A stretch of DNA of 14,040 bases, taken from contig DASQTB010000050.1 of the NCBI GenBank assembly GCA_035642095.1, forward strand, positions 1 to 14,040, read 5' to 3'. The DNA comes from DASQTB01 sp035642095. Lineage in GTDB: Bacteria; Actinomycetota; UBA4738; CALAEC01. Shown in pieces: positions 6,697 through 13,811 of the stretch (position 1 is its first letter; every line of letters starts with the position of its first letter). Below the pieces are notes generated by a model. It searched no databases. It was not told the origin of the DNA and saw only the letters and a list, made by a program, of their open reading frames with translations. Made by a program: the position numbers and the translations under genes.

Positions 6697-9600
6697 GCCC
6701 GGCTGATGTGATCGCCTTTCCTCTCCGCGGGGGGGAGCGGCCGCATGCCGACGCGCCGCCCGAAGTTGTGGCGGCGATGGGCGGGCGGGTGCCGACCGAG
6801 CAGCAGTGGGAGGCGATCTCCCACCCGCTGTCGCCGTGTGCCGTGATCGCCGGGGCCGGTTCAGGAAAGACAGCCGTCATGGCGGCCCGCATCGCCTACC
6901 TGGTCCTGGTCCGGACGAATCGGCTCTCCCCGCCCGACGGGCACCGGGGGGCCATGCCTTCGGAGATCCTCTGCCTGACGTTCACCAACAAGGCCGCCGA
7001 GGAGCTCTCCCGCCGGGTCCGGGCCGCCGTGGAGCCTCTGGCCCTGCCCGAGGGAGAAGAGCCCACCGTCTTCACCTATCATGCCTTCGCCGCTCGGCTG
7101 GTCGAGGAGCACGGACTTCGGATGGGGCTGGAGCCGAGCCGAGGACTCCTCACCGAGGCTCAGCGCTGGCAGCTGGTCCGATCCCTCCTGGACGACGCCC
7201 GGTTCGAGCACTTCGAGGTGAGATCCGACTACATCGTCGGCGAGGCCCTCAAGCTCTCGGACCAACTGGCGAACCATCTGGTCGAGCCGGAGGTGGTCGC
7301 GGCGGCGAGTCGCAGGCTCGCCGAAGAGATCCAGCCGAAGACGAACGACGACCGCCGGGAACGAATCACCCTCCTCAAGCGTGCCGAACTGGCCGATCTC
7401 ATCGCCGGCTACCGGAGGCGGAAGGCCGAGCTGGGGGCCATCGACTACGGGGATCAGATCAGCCACGCCGTCCGCCTGGTTCGAGAGCACCGGGAGGTCG
7501 TCACGGCGTTCCGGGAGCGGTATCCGGTGGTGCTGCTCGACGAGTACCAGGACACCAACGTGGCCCAGGCCGACCTGCTGCGGCACCTGTGCGGCGAGGA
7601 CTATCCGATCTTCGCCGTGGGGGACCCGGACCAGAACATCTACGCCTGGCGAGGGGCCAGCCTGAAGAACATCCTCCGGTTCACCGAGGACTTCGGGGGC
7701 GGGACCGGTACCGAGGAGCGACCGCTGTACGTCAACTTCCGCTCCGGGTCCCACATCCTCGCGGTGGCCGACGGCGTGATCGGGAAGGTTCCCCCCGAGC
7801 GCCGGGCCGAGGGCAAGCACCTCCGGCCGGACCCGGACCGGGGGGAGGGGCGGGTGGTGACCTTCGTGGCATCGGATGCCCGGGCCGAGGGCCGGCGGAT
7901 CGCCGACATGATCGAGGCCGAGGCGGAGACGCGGTCTCCCTCCGATGCGCCTCGGTGGGAGGACTTCGCGGTGCTATGTCGGAAGCGGCGGCTGTTCGCT
8001 CCAATCGCCGAGGAGCTGCGGGCTCGGGGGATCCCAGCCGAGGTGGTGGACCTGGGCGGCCTCCTGCTCATGCCCGAGGTGGTCGAGGTGGTGTCGTGGC
8101 TCCGGCTGCTGGAGGACCCCGGTCGGAACATCCACCTGGCCCGGCTGCTGATGGGACCTCGGTGGCGGGTCGGCTACCGGGACCTGGTCGCCCTGGCTCG
8201 ATGGTCCGCCCGGCATAACCGGGCCCTTCAGGAACGCCTGGTCGATGAGGACGACATGCCCGGCGACGTGGCTTTCGCCCTGGCCGAGGCGTTGGATCAT
8301 CTCGACGACGAGGAGATGACCGGCCTGTCGGACGAGGGCCGGGCCCGACTCGGTGAGTTCCGGACGATCCTGGCCGGCCTGCGGGGGGTCGCGACCGGCT
8401 CGTTGGAGGACCTCGTCGGCGAGGTCACCGAGCGCTCCGGGCTCCTCCGCGAGCTGGAGGCATCGTCGGATCCATCTGCCGTCGGCGCTCGCCGGAACCT
8501 CCTCAACCTCATCCAGCACGTGTCCTCCTTCTCCCCGATCCGCGGAGAGGCATCGCTCTCGACGCTGATGTCGTACCTCGATACCGCGGAGGAGACCGAG
8601 GACGAGCTGGAGCCCGCCCAGCCCTCGGAAGCCAACACGGTGAAGCTCCTCACCATCCACAAGGCCAAGGGACTCGAGTGGCCCGTGGTGTTCGTGCCCG
8701 GGCTGGCCGAGCATCCCCGGTCCCCCACGTCCAGCCTGTTCCCCGATGTGAGCCGTCAGCCGAACCCGATGACCCAGGCCTCAACGCTTCCGTTCGACCT
8801 CCGGGGTGACCGCGAAGTGCTGCCCCAGTACGAGGGCGATCTGAAGGCGTTCCGGGGCGCTCTCAAGGATCGAGGGTTGGAGGAGGAGCGACGGCTGTGC
8901 TACGTCGCGCTGACCCGGGCCCGTGATCTGCTGGTGGCCTCGACGGCTTATTGGTACGAGGGACCGTCGCTGCCCCATGACCTCGGTCGGTTCTACCGGG
9001 AGATCGCCGAGGCCGACGTCGCCACGGAGCTTCCCTCCGACGGTCGACCGGATGAGAATCCGTTGATCGAGGTGCGCCGGGAGCGAGCCGGCCCATGGCC
9101 GCGCCCGGCTCGGGATGATGATGCCGATGAACTGTTTCCCGAGGGTTGGCACCGCGCCGCTATCGACGCGGTCGAGGATCCGTCCGCCGTCGAATGGAGG
9201 GTGCTCCAGACGCTCGATGGTGCGGAGCTGTCCTCCTATCGGAAGCAGGTTCAGGCAGATGTGGAGCGTGCGGAACTGATCGAGCGGCGGACCCGCACCG
9301 AACGGACCCCTGAGCCACCGACGAATCTGTCGGTGAGCGGGCTCCTCGACTACGTTCGGTGTCCCAAGCTGTTCTTCTGGTCGCACGTCCGGCCTCTCCC
9401 CAGAAAGCCGAACCAGGCCGCCCGGCTGGGCAGCGAGGTCCACCGCTGGATCGAGCTCCAGAGCCGCGGCCAGGCGACGCTGCTCGACGTCGACGACTGG
9501 CCCGACCTGTCCCCCGATGAGCGACTGGGTGTCCCCGGCAAGGCGGCCGCGCTCCGGGAGACCTTCGGCTCGAGCAGATTCGCCGACCGCGTGCCGCTGT

Positions 9601-10019
9601 TCACCGAGCGGACCTTCCTCCTGTACCTGGACGGCTACGTGGTGGGCGGTCGGATCGACGCGGTATTCGGCACGCCAGAGGGAGCATGGGAGGTCGTGGA
9701 CTACAAGACCGGCCGAGTTCCCAGGGAGGGCGATCCGCTGTTCGGTTTCCAGCTCGACCTGTACAGTCTGGCGTGCATCGAGGTCTGGAACAAGCGGCCC
9801 GAGGACCTCACGCTCACCTACTTCTTCCTGGCCGAGAACGAGGTTCGGTCCCGGCCCGCGGGGGACCCGGACGAGACCAGGGCGCGGGTGAAGGAGGCCC
9901 TGGCCGGCATCGCCGGGGGTCGCTTCGCTCCCGAGCCGGGAGATTACTGCCGGTGGTGCGACTTCCTGTCGTTCTGTGCCGCCGGCCGGAATCACGTGGG
10001 CGCCTCGGAGCTCGGCTAG
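6693..10019 (+). CDS. adnB: AdnB-like subunit of an AdnAB helicase-nuclease (lead motor plus RecB nuclease)
   Basis: A 1108-residue protein from GTG 6693, overlapping the adnA stop (GTGA). All SF1A motor motifs are canonical: Q motif PTEQQWEAI (34-42), Walker A GAGSGKT (54-60), TFTNKAAEE (96-104), motif II LLDEYQDT (281-288), motif III VGDPDQNIYAWRGA (309-322), NFRSG (348-352), motif V TIHKAKGLEW (654-663) and motif VI CYVALTRARD (736-745). The C-terminal nuclease has C890, H917, D989 in GRIDAVF, D1003/K1005 in VVDYKT, QLDLY (1020-1024), and C1086, C1089, C1095, giving a second probable 4Fe-4S site. In mycobacteria this 3'-5' motor-nuclease with AdnA processes broken ends and stands apart from RecBCD and AddAB. 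UvrD or a PcrA-family helicase is excluded by the nuclease domain. The stop codon lies inside a candidate -10 box for the next gene. Confidence 0.94.
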   Translation: MSPADVIAFPLRGGERPHADAPPEVVAAMGGRVPTEQQWEAISHPLSPCAVIAGAGSGKTAVMAARIAYLVLVRTNRLSPPDGHRGAMPSEILCLTFTNKAAEELSRRVRAAVEPLALPEGEEPTVFTYHAFAARLVEEHGLRMGLEPSRGLLTEAQRWQLVRSLLDDARFEHFEVRSDYIVGEALKLSDQLANHLVEPEVVAAASRRLAEEIQPKTNDDRRERITLLKRAELADLIAGYRRRKAELGAIDYGDQISHAVRLVREHREVVTAFRERYPVVLLDEYQDTNVAQADLLRHLCGEDYPIFAVGDPDQNIYAWRGASLKNILRFTEDFGGGTGTEERPLYVNFRSGSHILAVADGVIGKVPPERRAEGKHLRPDPDRGEGRVVTFVASDARAEGRRIADMIEAEAETRSPSDAPRWEDFAVLCRKRRLFAPIAEELRARGIPAEVVDLGGLLLMPEVVEVVSWLRLLEDPGRNIHLARLLMGPRWRVGYRDLVALARWSARHNRALQERLVDEDDMPGDVAFALAEALDHLDDEEMTGLSDEGRARLGEFRTILAGLRGVATGSLEDLVGEVTERSGLLRELEASSDPSAVGARRNLLNLIQHVSSFSPIRGEASLSTLMSYLDTAEETEDELEPAQPSEANTVKLLTIHKAKGLEWPVVFVPGLAEHPRSPTSSLFPDVSRQPNPMTQASTLPFDLRGDREVLPQYEGDLKAFRGALKDRGLEEERRLCYVALTRARDLLVASTAYWYEGPSLPHDLGRFYREIAEADVATELPSDGRPDENPLIEVRRERAGPWPRPARDDDADELFPEGWHRAAIDAVEDPSAVEWRVLQTLDGAELSSYRKQVQADVERAELIERRTRTERTPEPPTNLSVSGLLDYVRCPKLFFWSHVRPLPRKPNQAARLGSEVHRWIELQSRGQATLLDVDDWPDLSPDERLGVPGKAAALRETFGSSRFADRVPLFTERTFLLYLDGYVVGGRIDAVFGTPEGAWEVVDYKTGRVPREGDPLFGFQLDLYSLACIEVWNKRPEDLTLTYFFLAENEVRSRPAGDPDETRARVKEALAGIAGGRFAPEPGDYCRWCDFLSFCAAGRNHVGASELG

Positions 10020-10022
10020 GCT
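10017..10022 (+). promoter_or_regulatory. Candidate -10 box TAGGCT for the hydratase-ligase pair
   Basis: TAGGCT matches TANNNT, overlaps the adnB TAG stop codon (10017-10019), and is followed by exactly 7 nt and GTG 10030. It could drive a leaderless transcript of the two acyl-CoA genes independent of adnAB. No clear -35 element is visible. Confidence 0.45.
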
Positions 10023-10029
10023 CGCCACC

Positions 10030-10776
10030 GTGGCCGAGGGGGTGCGGGTCGAGCTCGTCGACGGGATCGCCGTGATTCGCCTGTCTCGCCCCCAGGTCCT
10101 GAATGCGCTGGACCTCGACGGCCTGCGGGCGCTCCAGGAGGCCATCGACCGGCACGGCCGCGGGACGGACGGGCTCGTCCTCACCGGGGAAGGGAGGGCG
10201 TTCTCTTCCGGGGATGACCTCAAGGCGACCGACGGGATCGATCGCGACACCTTCGCCCAGGTGATCGACGGGTTCCAGGAGGTGACCCGAGCCATCATGC
10301 GGACCGACGTGGCCGTGGTGGCGGCGGTGAACGGGATCGCCGTCGGAGGCGCCGCCGAGATCGTCTGCGCCTGCGATGTCAGAGTGGGCGGTCCGGCCAC
10401 CGAGTTCCTGTTTCCGGAGAACGGACTCGGCCTCACGATCTCGAACGGGTCCACGGTTACCCTCCCCGCCCTGACCGGACGCCGCGCTCTGGCCTTGGTC
10501 CTCCTGGGCCAACGGATCGGCCCAGACCGCGCCGTCGAGCTGGGACTGCTCGATGTTGTTGTTTCCAAAGTGGAGGATGTCGTCCCGGAGGCCATCAGGG
10601 TGGCCTCGGCTCTGTCCGGGGAGGGTGCCGCCACCCCGCTCCACCTCCAGATGCTGCGACCGCCGACAGCCGTCATCGAGCGGGCTCTCGAGGCCGAGCG
10701 CGAAGCGGCCATGGAGGCTTGGGATCGAGGGCTTCCACAGGCCGGGATCCGGCGGTTCCTCGAGACGCGCCGTTGA
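10030..10776 (+). CDS. Enoyl-CoA hydratase/isomerase family protein
   Basis: A 248-residue protein of the crotonase fold from GTG 10030. Motifs: LSRPQVLNALDL (18-29), first oxyanion-hole segment RAFSSGDDLKA (56-66), second segment NGIAVGGAAEIV (101-112). The two glutamates that activate water in classical hydratases have counterparts in E110 (GGAAE) and E130 (LFPEN), 20 residues apart as in rat crotonase. The region after E130 (NGLGLTISNGSTVTL) departs from the usual GxxPGxGGTQRL, so substrate or reaction (hydration, isomerisation) may differ. Length fits single-domain cytosolic members. The frame is open upstream to 9976 but that would lie within adnB; GTG 10030 is placed by the -10/N7 spacing. 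It overlaps the ligase start by 4 nt, suggesting a shared acyl-CoA pathway. Confidence 0.93.
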   Translation: MAEGVRVELVDGIAVIRLSRPQVLNALDLDGLRALQEAIDRHGRGTDGLVLTGEGRAFSSGDDLKATDGIDRDTFAQVIDGFQEVTRAIMRTDVAVVAAVNGIAVGGAAEIVCACDVRVGGPATEFLFPENGLGLTISNGSTVTLPALTGRRALALVLLGQRIGPDRAVELGLLDVVVSKVEDVVPEAIRVASALSGEGAATPLHLQMLRPPTAVIERALEAEREAAMEAWDRGLPQAGIRRFLETRR

Positions 10777-12329
10777 ACCCCGATCCCCGGGTTGAATCCC
10801 TGGCGGGATTGCTCGAGCGCCAGGCCGTCGCCCACGGCTCTCGCCCCGTCCTGTCGTTCGGCGACGGGACGACGATCACGTACAGCGAGCTTGGTGAGTT
10901 GGTGGCTCGAGCCCGGGGAGCCCTTCGAGACCTCGGCGTTCGACCCGGTGATCGGGTCGGTCTGATGATGAAGAACTCGCTGTTCTTCCCACTGGCCTGG
11001 CTGGGGACGGTCACCGCCGGAGCCACGGCGGTGCCGATCAATGCCAGGTACGGCTCGAACGATGCGGGGTTTTTGATCGAGCACAGTCGAGTCTCGGTGG
11101 TGATCTGCGACGAGGCCACGGAGCCGGTGGCCCGGCACGTCTCGGAGGGCCGGGTCTCATCCATCCTCTCCGTCGGCGTCGAGGATCATCTCCCTGCCCT
11201 GCTTCAGCGGGCGGAGCCCGTCGGTCCGGGTCGGTGCACGGCTCAGACGGTGGCGAACGTGCAATACACGTCGGGGACTACGGGGTTCCCGAAAGGTTGC
11301 CTCTTGACCCACGCGTACTGGCAGAGGATGGGGGCCGTGACCGCGGCGCTGCTCAGGCTTGCCCCCGGGAGGCGGCTCCTCACGGCTCAGCCGTTCTCCT
11401 ACGTCGACCCGATGTGGAACGTTGTGGCCGCGATCCGATGCGGAACACACCTGATCGTGCTCGACGGGTTCCATCCCTCGTCGTTCATGCGGTCGGTGAG
11501 CGAATGGCGGGTCAACTCCTTCTACTGTCTCGGCGTCATGCCCACGCTGCTCCTCAAGCAGGCGCCGAGCACCGCTGACCGCGCCAACCGGCTGGACAGG
11601 GTGATCTGCTCGGGGATCCCGCCGACGCTCCATCGAGACATCGAGGACCGGTGGGGGGTTCCGTGGCTCGAGGCCTTTGGGATGACCGAGACCGGCGTCA
11701 ACATCGCCGTGTCGGACGATGAGCACGACGAGCTGGTCGGCACCGGGTCGATCGGCTCCCCACTTCCCCACTGCGAGGCAGCCGTCGTGGACGAGAGCGG
11801 CGGGGTGGTGGCGGCTGGTGACGTGGGGGAACTGCGGATCCGAGGGCTGGGATTCATGGAGGGCTATTTGGATGACCCCGAGGCGACCTCGACGTTCTTC
11901 CTCGGCGGCTGGGCGAATACCGGAGACCTTGTTTCGAGAGACGACCGCGGCCGCATCTACTTCCGCGGTCGGCGAAAGGAGCTCGTCCGGCGCGGTGGCG
12001 AGAACATCTCCCAGGCCGAGGTCGAGTTCGCCCTCCGAGCACACGACGACGTCCTCGACTGCGCGGTCACTCCGGTGCCGGACGACGACTTGGGGGAGGA
12101 AGGAAAGGCGTACGTCGTCCTTCAGCCGGGGCGGGCCCACGATCCCGAGCGGCTTCGGGCCCATCTGGGGGAGCGACTGGCGCCCTTCAAGGTCCCGAGG
12201 TACTGGGAGTTTCGGGACGATCTGCCCCGAACGCCGTCCGAGCGGATCGCCAAAGGCCGGCTGGAGGATGGGCGGAGGTCGTGGCGGATTAACACATACG
12301 ACGGGCGAGCCAAGGCCTGGCTGGATTGA
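10773..12329 (+). CDS. AMP-forming acyl-CoA ligase (ANL superfamily)
   Basis: A 518-residue protein, full length for the family. It activates a carboxylic acid with ATP as an acyl-adenylate and transfers it to CoA. Motifs: P-loop YTSGTTGFPKG (165-175), A5 AFGMTETG (301-308), A7 TGDL (383-386), A8 hinge RGRRKELVRRGGENIS (398-413). The A10 region reads PRTPSERIAKGRL (485-497), where family members usually have GK at the ER position, so the adenylation lysine appears replaced or shifted. This ER form also occurs, as I recall, in some carnitine/crotonobetaine-type ligases. Substrate cannot be deduced. The TTG at 10773 overlaps the hydratase TGA (TTGA) and begins LNPDPRVESLAGLLERQA, a normal family N-terminus; an in-frame ATG at 10719 would overlap the hydratase by 58 nt. 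Confidence 0.94.
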   Translation: MNPDPRVESLAGLLERQAVAHGSRPVLSFGDGTTITYSELGELVARARGALRDLGVRPGDRVGLMMKNSLFFPLAWLGTVTAGATAVPINARYGSNDAGFLIEHSRVSVVICDEATEPVARHVSEGRVSSILSVGVEDHLPALLQRAEPVGPGRCTAQTVANVQYTSGTTGFPKGCLLTHAYWQRMGAVTAALLRLAPGRRLLTAQPFSYVDPMWNVVAAIRCGTHLIVLDGFHPSSFMRSVSEWRVNSFYCLGVMPTLLLKQAPSTADRANRLDRVICSGIPPTLHRDIEDRWGVPWLEAFGMTETGVNIAVSDDEHDELVGTGSIGSPLPHCEAAVVDESGGVVAAGDVGELRIRGLGFMEGYLDDPEATSTFFLGGWANTGDLVSRDDRGRIYFRGRRKELVRRGGENISQAEVEFALRAHDDVLDCAVTPVPDDDLGEEGKAYVVLQPGRAHDPERLRAHLGERLAPFKVPRYWEFRDDLPRTPSERIAKGRLEDGRRSWRINTYDGRAKAWLD

Positions 12330-12336
12330 TCCCGTC

Positions 12337-13446
12337 TCAGCTGGTGAACGCTCGCCGGCGCTGGAGCCAGCGGGCGATGTCGGAGGGAGTGATGATGCCG
12401 ACGACCTCGCCGTCGCGGACCACCAGGCAGCGCCCGATGCCGCCGTCCTGAAGTTTCGACAGCACGCGATCCATCCGAGCGGTGGCCTCCACGGTGCACT
12501 GATCACCCAGGGGCTCCATGGTGTCCCGAACCGTCCGGGTCGTCCATTCGCCCTGCGGAAGTCGCCGCACGCTCTTCAGAGTGAGGAGCCCGATGGTCCG
12601 GCCGTCCTCCTCCACGGGGAAGGCGGCGTGGTCGAACCGCATGAAGTACTCGTCGACCGCAGCCCGCAGCGAGATGTCGGGAGCGACCGAGACGAGCTGG
12701 GGGGTCATGAGATCCTCCGCATCGACGGACCGGAGGAGTCCGCGAACCGCGACTTCGGTGTACGAAGACCGAGCCGCCTGGGCCAGGAACCACCCGATCG
12801 CCGCGAGCCAGATCGCGCTGACCAGGACACCCTGCACCAGGGCGAAGATGCCTGCCGCCACCAGGAGGTACCCGACCACCTGGCCGGCGATGCTGGCGAC
12901 GCGTGTGGCCCTGTCAAGGCTTCCCGTTGCTCGCCAGACCAGCGAACGAAGGACCCGGCCGCCATCGAGCGGGAACCCCGGAAGCATGTTGAAGATCGCC
13001 AGGGCGAGGTTCACCACGCCGAGGTAACGGAATCCCGCCCCGACCGGGCCCGACGCCAGCGCACCGATGGCTACACACAGTCCGCCGATGACAAGGCTGG
13101 TCACCGGGCCCACGATGCTAACCAGGAGCTCGTCCGTCGGTCCCTTCGCCTCGACCTTGGCGTGCGTGGCTCCGCCGAAGAGGAACAGGGTGATCCCCCG
13201 GACGGGAATCCCTCGCCGGCGAGCGACGAGCGCGTGAGCGAGTTCGTGGACCAGAACGGAGGTGAAGAAGAGGATAGCCACGATGATTGCCAAGACCACC
13301 GCTCCGCCCGAAGAGAGGCCAGAGAGTTGCTGGCTGAACTGGAGGAACAGACTGTAGGTAATCAGCAGAGCGATAACGACCCAGGATGGATCGACTCGGA
13401 TCTCGACTCCACCGATCCGCCCCAGCCGCCACGCGCCTCCGAACAC
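12337..13446 (-). CDS. Site-2 protease family (M50) intramembrane metalloprotease with two CBS domains
   Basis: A 369-residue protein from GTG 13446. About six hydrophobic segments (roughly 21-38, 49-71, 107-130, 138-157, 185-206, 207-224) carry the zinc-protease motifs HELAH (67-71, with E68 catalytic) and NMLPGFPLDGGR (153-164, third zinc ligand D161). Two CBS motifs follow at about 241-296 (LMTPQLVSVAPD onward) and 303-362 (RDTMEPLGDQ onward), a cytoplasmic pair likely to bind adenine nucleotides. This is the SpoIVFB-like subgroup; the mycobacterial Rip3 protein has the same layout. It should cut transmembrane substrates within the membrane, perhaps gated by energy state; the substrate is unknown and no anti-sigma factor lies nearby. 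Convergent with the ligase, stops 7 bp apart. The GTG start lies 7 nt behind a TAGCCT box. Confidence 0.95.
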   Translation of the reverse strand: MFGGAWRLGRIGGVEIRVDPSWVVIALLITYSLFLQFSQQLSGLSSGGAVVLAIIVAILFFTSVLVHELAHALVARRRGIPVRGITLFLFGGATHAKVEAKGPTDELLVSIVGPVTSLVIGGLCVAIGALASGPVGAGFRYLGVVNLALAIFNMLPGFPLDGGRVLRSLVWRATGSLDRATRVASIAGQVVGYLLVAAGIFALVQGVLVSAIWLAAIGWFLAQAARSSYTEVAVRGLLRSVDAEDLMTPQLVSVAPDISLRAAVDEYFMRFDHAAFPVEEDGRTIGLLTLKSVRRLPQGEWTTRTVRDTMEPLGDQCTVEATARMDRVLSKLQDGGIGRCLVVRDGEVVGIITPSDIARWLQRRRAFTS

Positions 13447-13453
13447 GGGTTTC

Positions 13454-13459
13454 AGGCTA
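13454..13459 (-). promoter_or_regulatory. Candidate -10 box TAGCCT for the M50 protease gene
   Basis: On the minus strand TAGCCT-gaaaccc-GTG places a TANNNT box exactly 7 nt before the start codon at 13446, predicting a leaderless mRNA. A small inverted repeat (13472-13494) covers the expected -35 area. Confidence 0.45.
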
Positions 13460-13471
13460 CCGCGCCCGGCA

Positions 13472-13494
13472 CCGACTTGTAGAAACCCAGTCGG
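13472..13494. repeat. Inverted repeat CCGACT-N11-AGTCGG upstream of the M50 gene
   Basis: Two perfect 6-bp arms (13472-13477 and 13489-13494) separated by 11 nt. The arm nearer the gene ends 12 bp before the candidate -10 box, so the element overlaps where a -35 would be. It may be an operator, or chance. Confidence 0.3.
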
Positions 13495-13744
13495 GCTGGG
13501 GTCGGAGGTTCATCCACGGAACAGAAGTGCCGATGCTGGGAACGCAGGCGAACCCTAGATGCGCATACCACTAGGCGCGCGGCCACAGTTGTGTTTGAGA
13601 CCCCCAGGATCTCCTGCGCTGAAGATGGAGGCACGTCCCTTCCAGGGGTGCCAGAAGCCGATCAAACGAGGGCCGAAGCTCACGCCACCAGCGGTGCAGC
13701 GAAATGGCGGCTTTCGAGGTAGGCTCGGCCAGGAGCGGAGCAAG

Positions 13745-13773
13745 GCCCTCCTCTGTGCTTCGTGGAGGAGGGC
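13745..13773 (-). terminator. Perfect 9-bp hairpin, possible terminator of the right-edge minus-strand gene
   Basis: GCCCTCCTC (13745-13753) pairs perfectly with GAGGAGGGC (13765-13773) across an 11-nt loop containing TTCG. It starts 38 nt beyond the TGA of the minus-strand frame (13812). There is no U-run after it on either strand; actinobacterial hairpin terminators often lack one, so a terminator role is plausible but not certain. Confidence 0.45.
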
Positions 13774-13811
13774 AAAGGGTGATACGACTGGCCTCGTGAC
13801 GTCCGGCCACA

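Larger units (their letters stand above)
13460..13811. other. Intergenic stretch without a convincing gene
   Basis: Between the M50 start and the stop of the right-edge frame. Open frames exist on both strands but are rich in R, S, C and W, carry no recognisable motif and do not have the GC-rich third positions of the real genes. Structures seen: inverted repeat CCGACT-N11-AGTCGG (13472-13494); palindrome ATGCGCAT (13559-13566) flanked by CCTAG (13554-13558) and CTAGG (13571-13575); and a perfect 9-bp hairpin (13745-13773). No tRNA, tmRNA, RNase P RNA or SRP RNA hallmark was recognised. It could be degraded coding DNA or an undetected small RNA. Confidence 0.5.

Noticed and set aside
8781..11138. 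A 785-codon minus-strand open frame opposite adnB, the hydratase and the ligase start
   Set aside because: Long antisense frames are expected at this GC content. It crosses three well-supported genes and shows no recognisable motif.
11157..12506. A 449-codon minus-strand frame opposite the ligase
   Set aside because: Antisense to all ligase motifs, and its product has no domain character.
11719..13482. A 587-codon plus-strand frame spanning the ligase end and the M50 gene
   Set aside because: It runs out of frame through the conserved ligase motifs and antisense to HELAH and the CBS domains.
13554..13575. CCTAG-ATGCGCAT-CTAGG palindromic cluster as an attachment site
   Set aside because: No second copy, no integrase and no tRNA are visible in the window, so a chance palindrome cannot be excluded.
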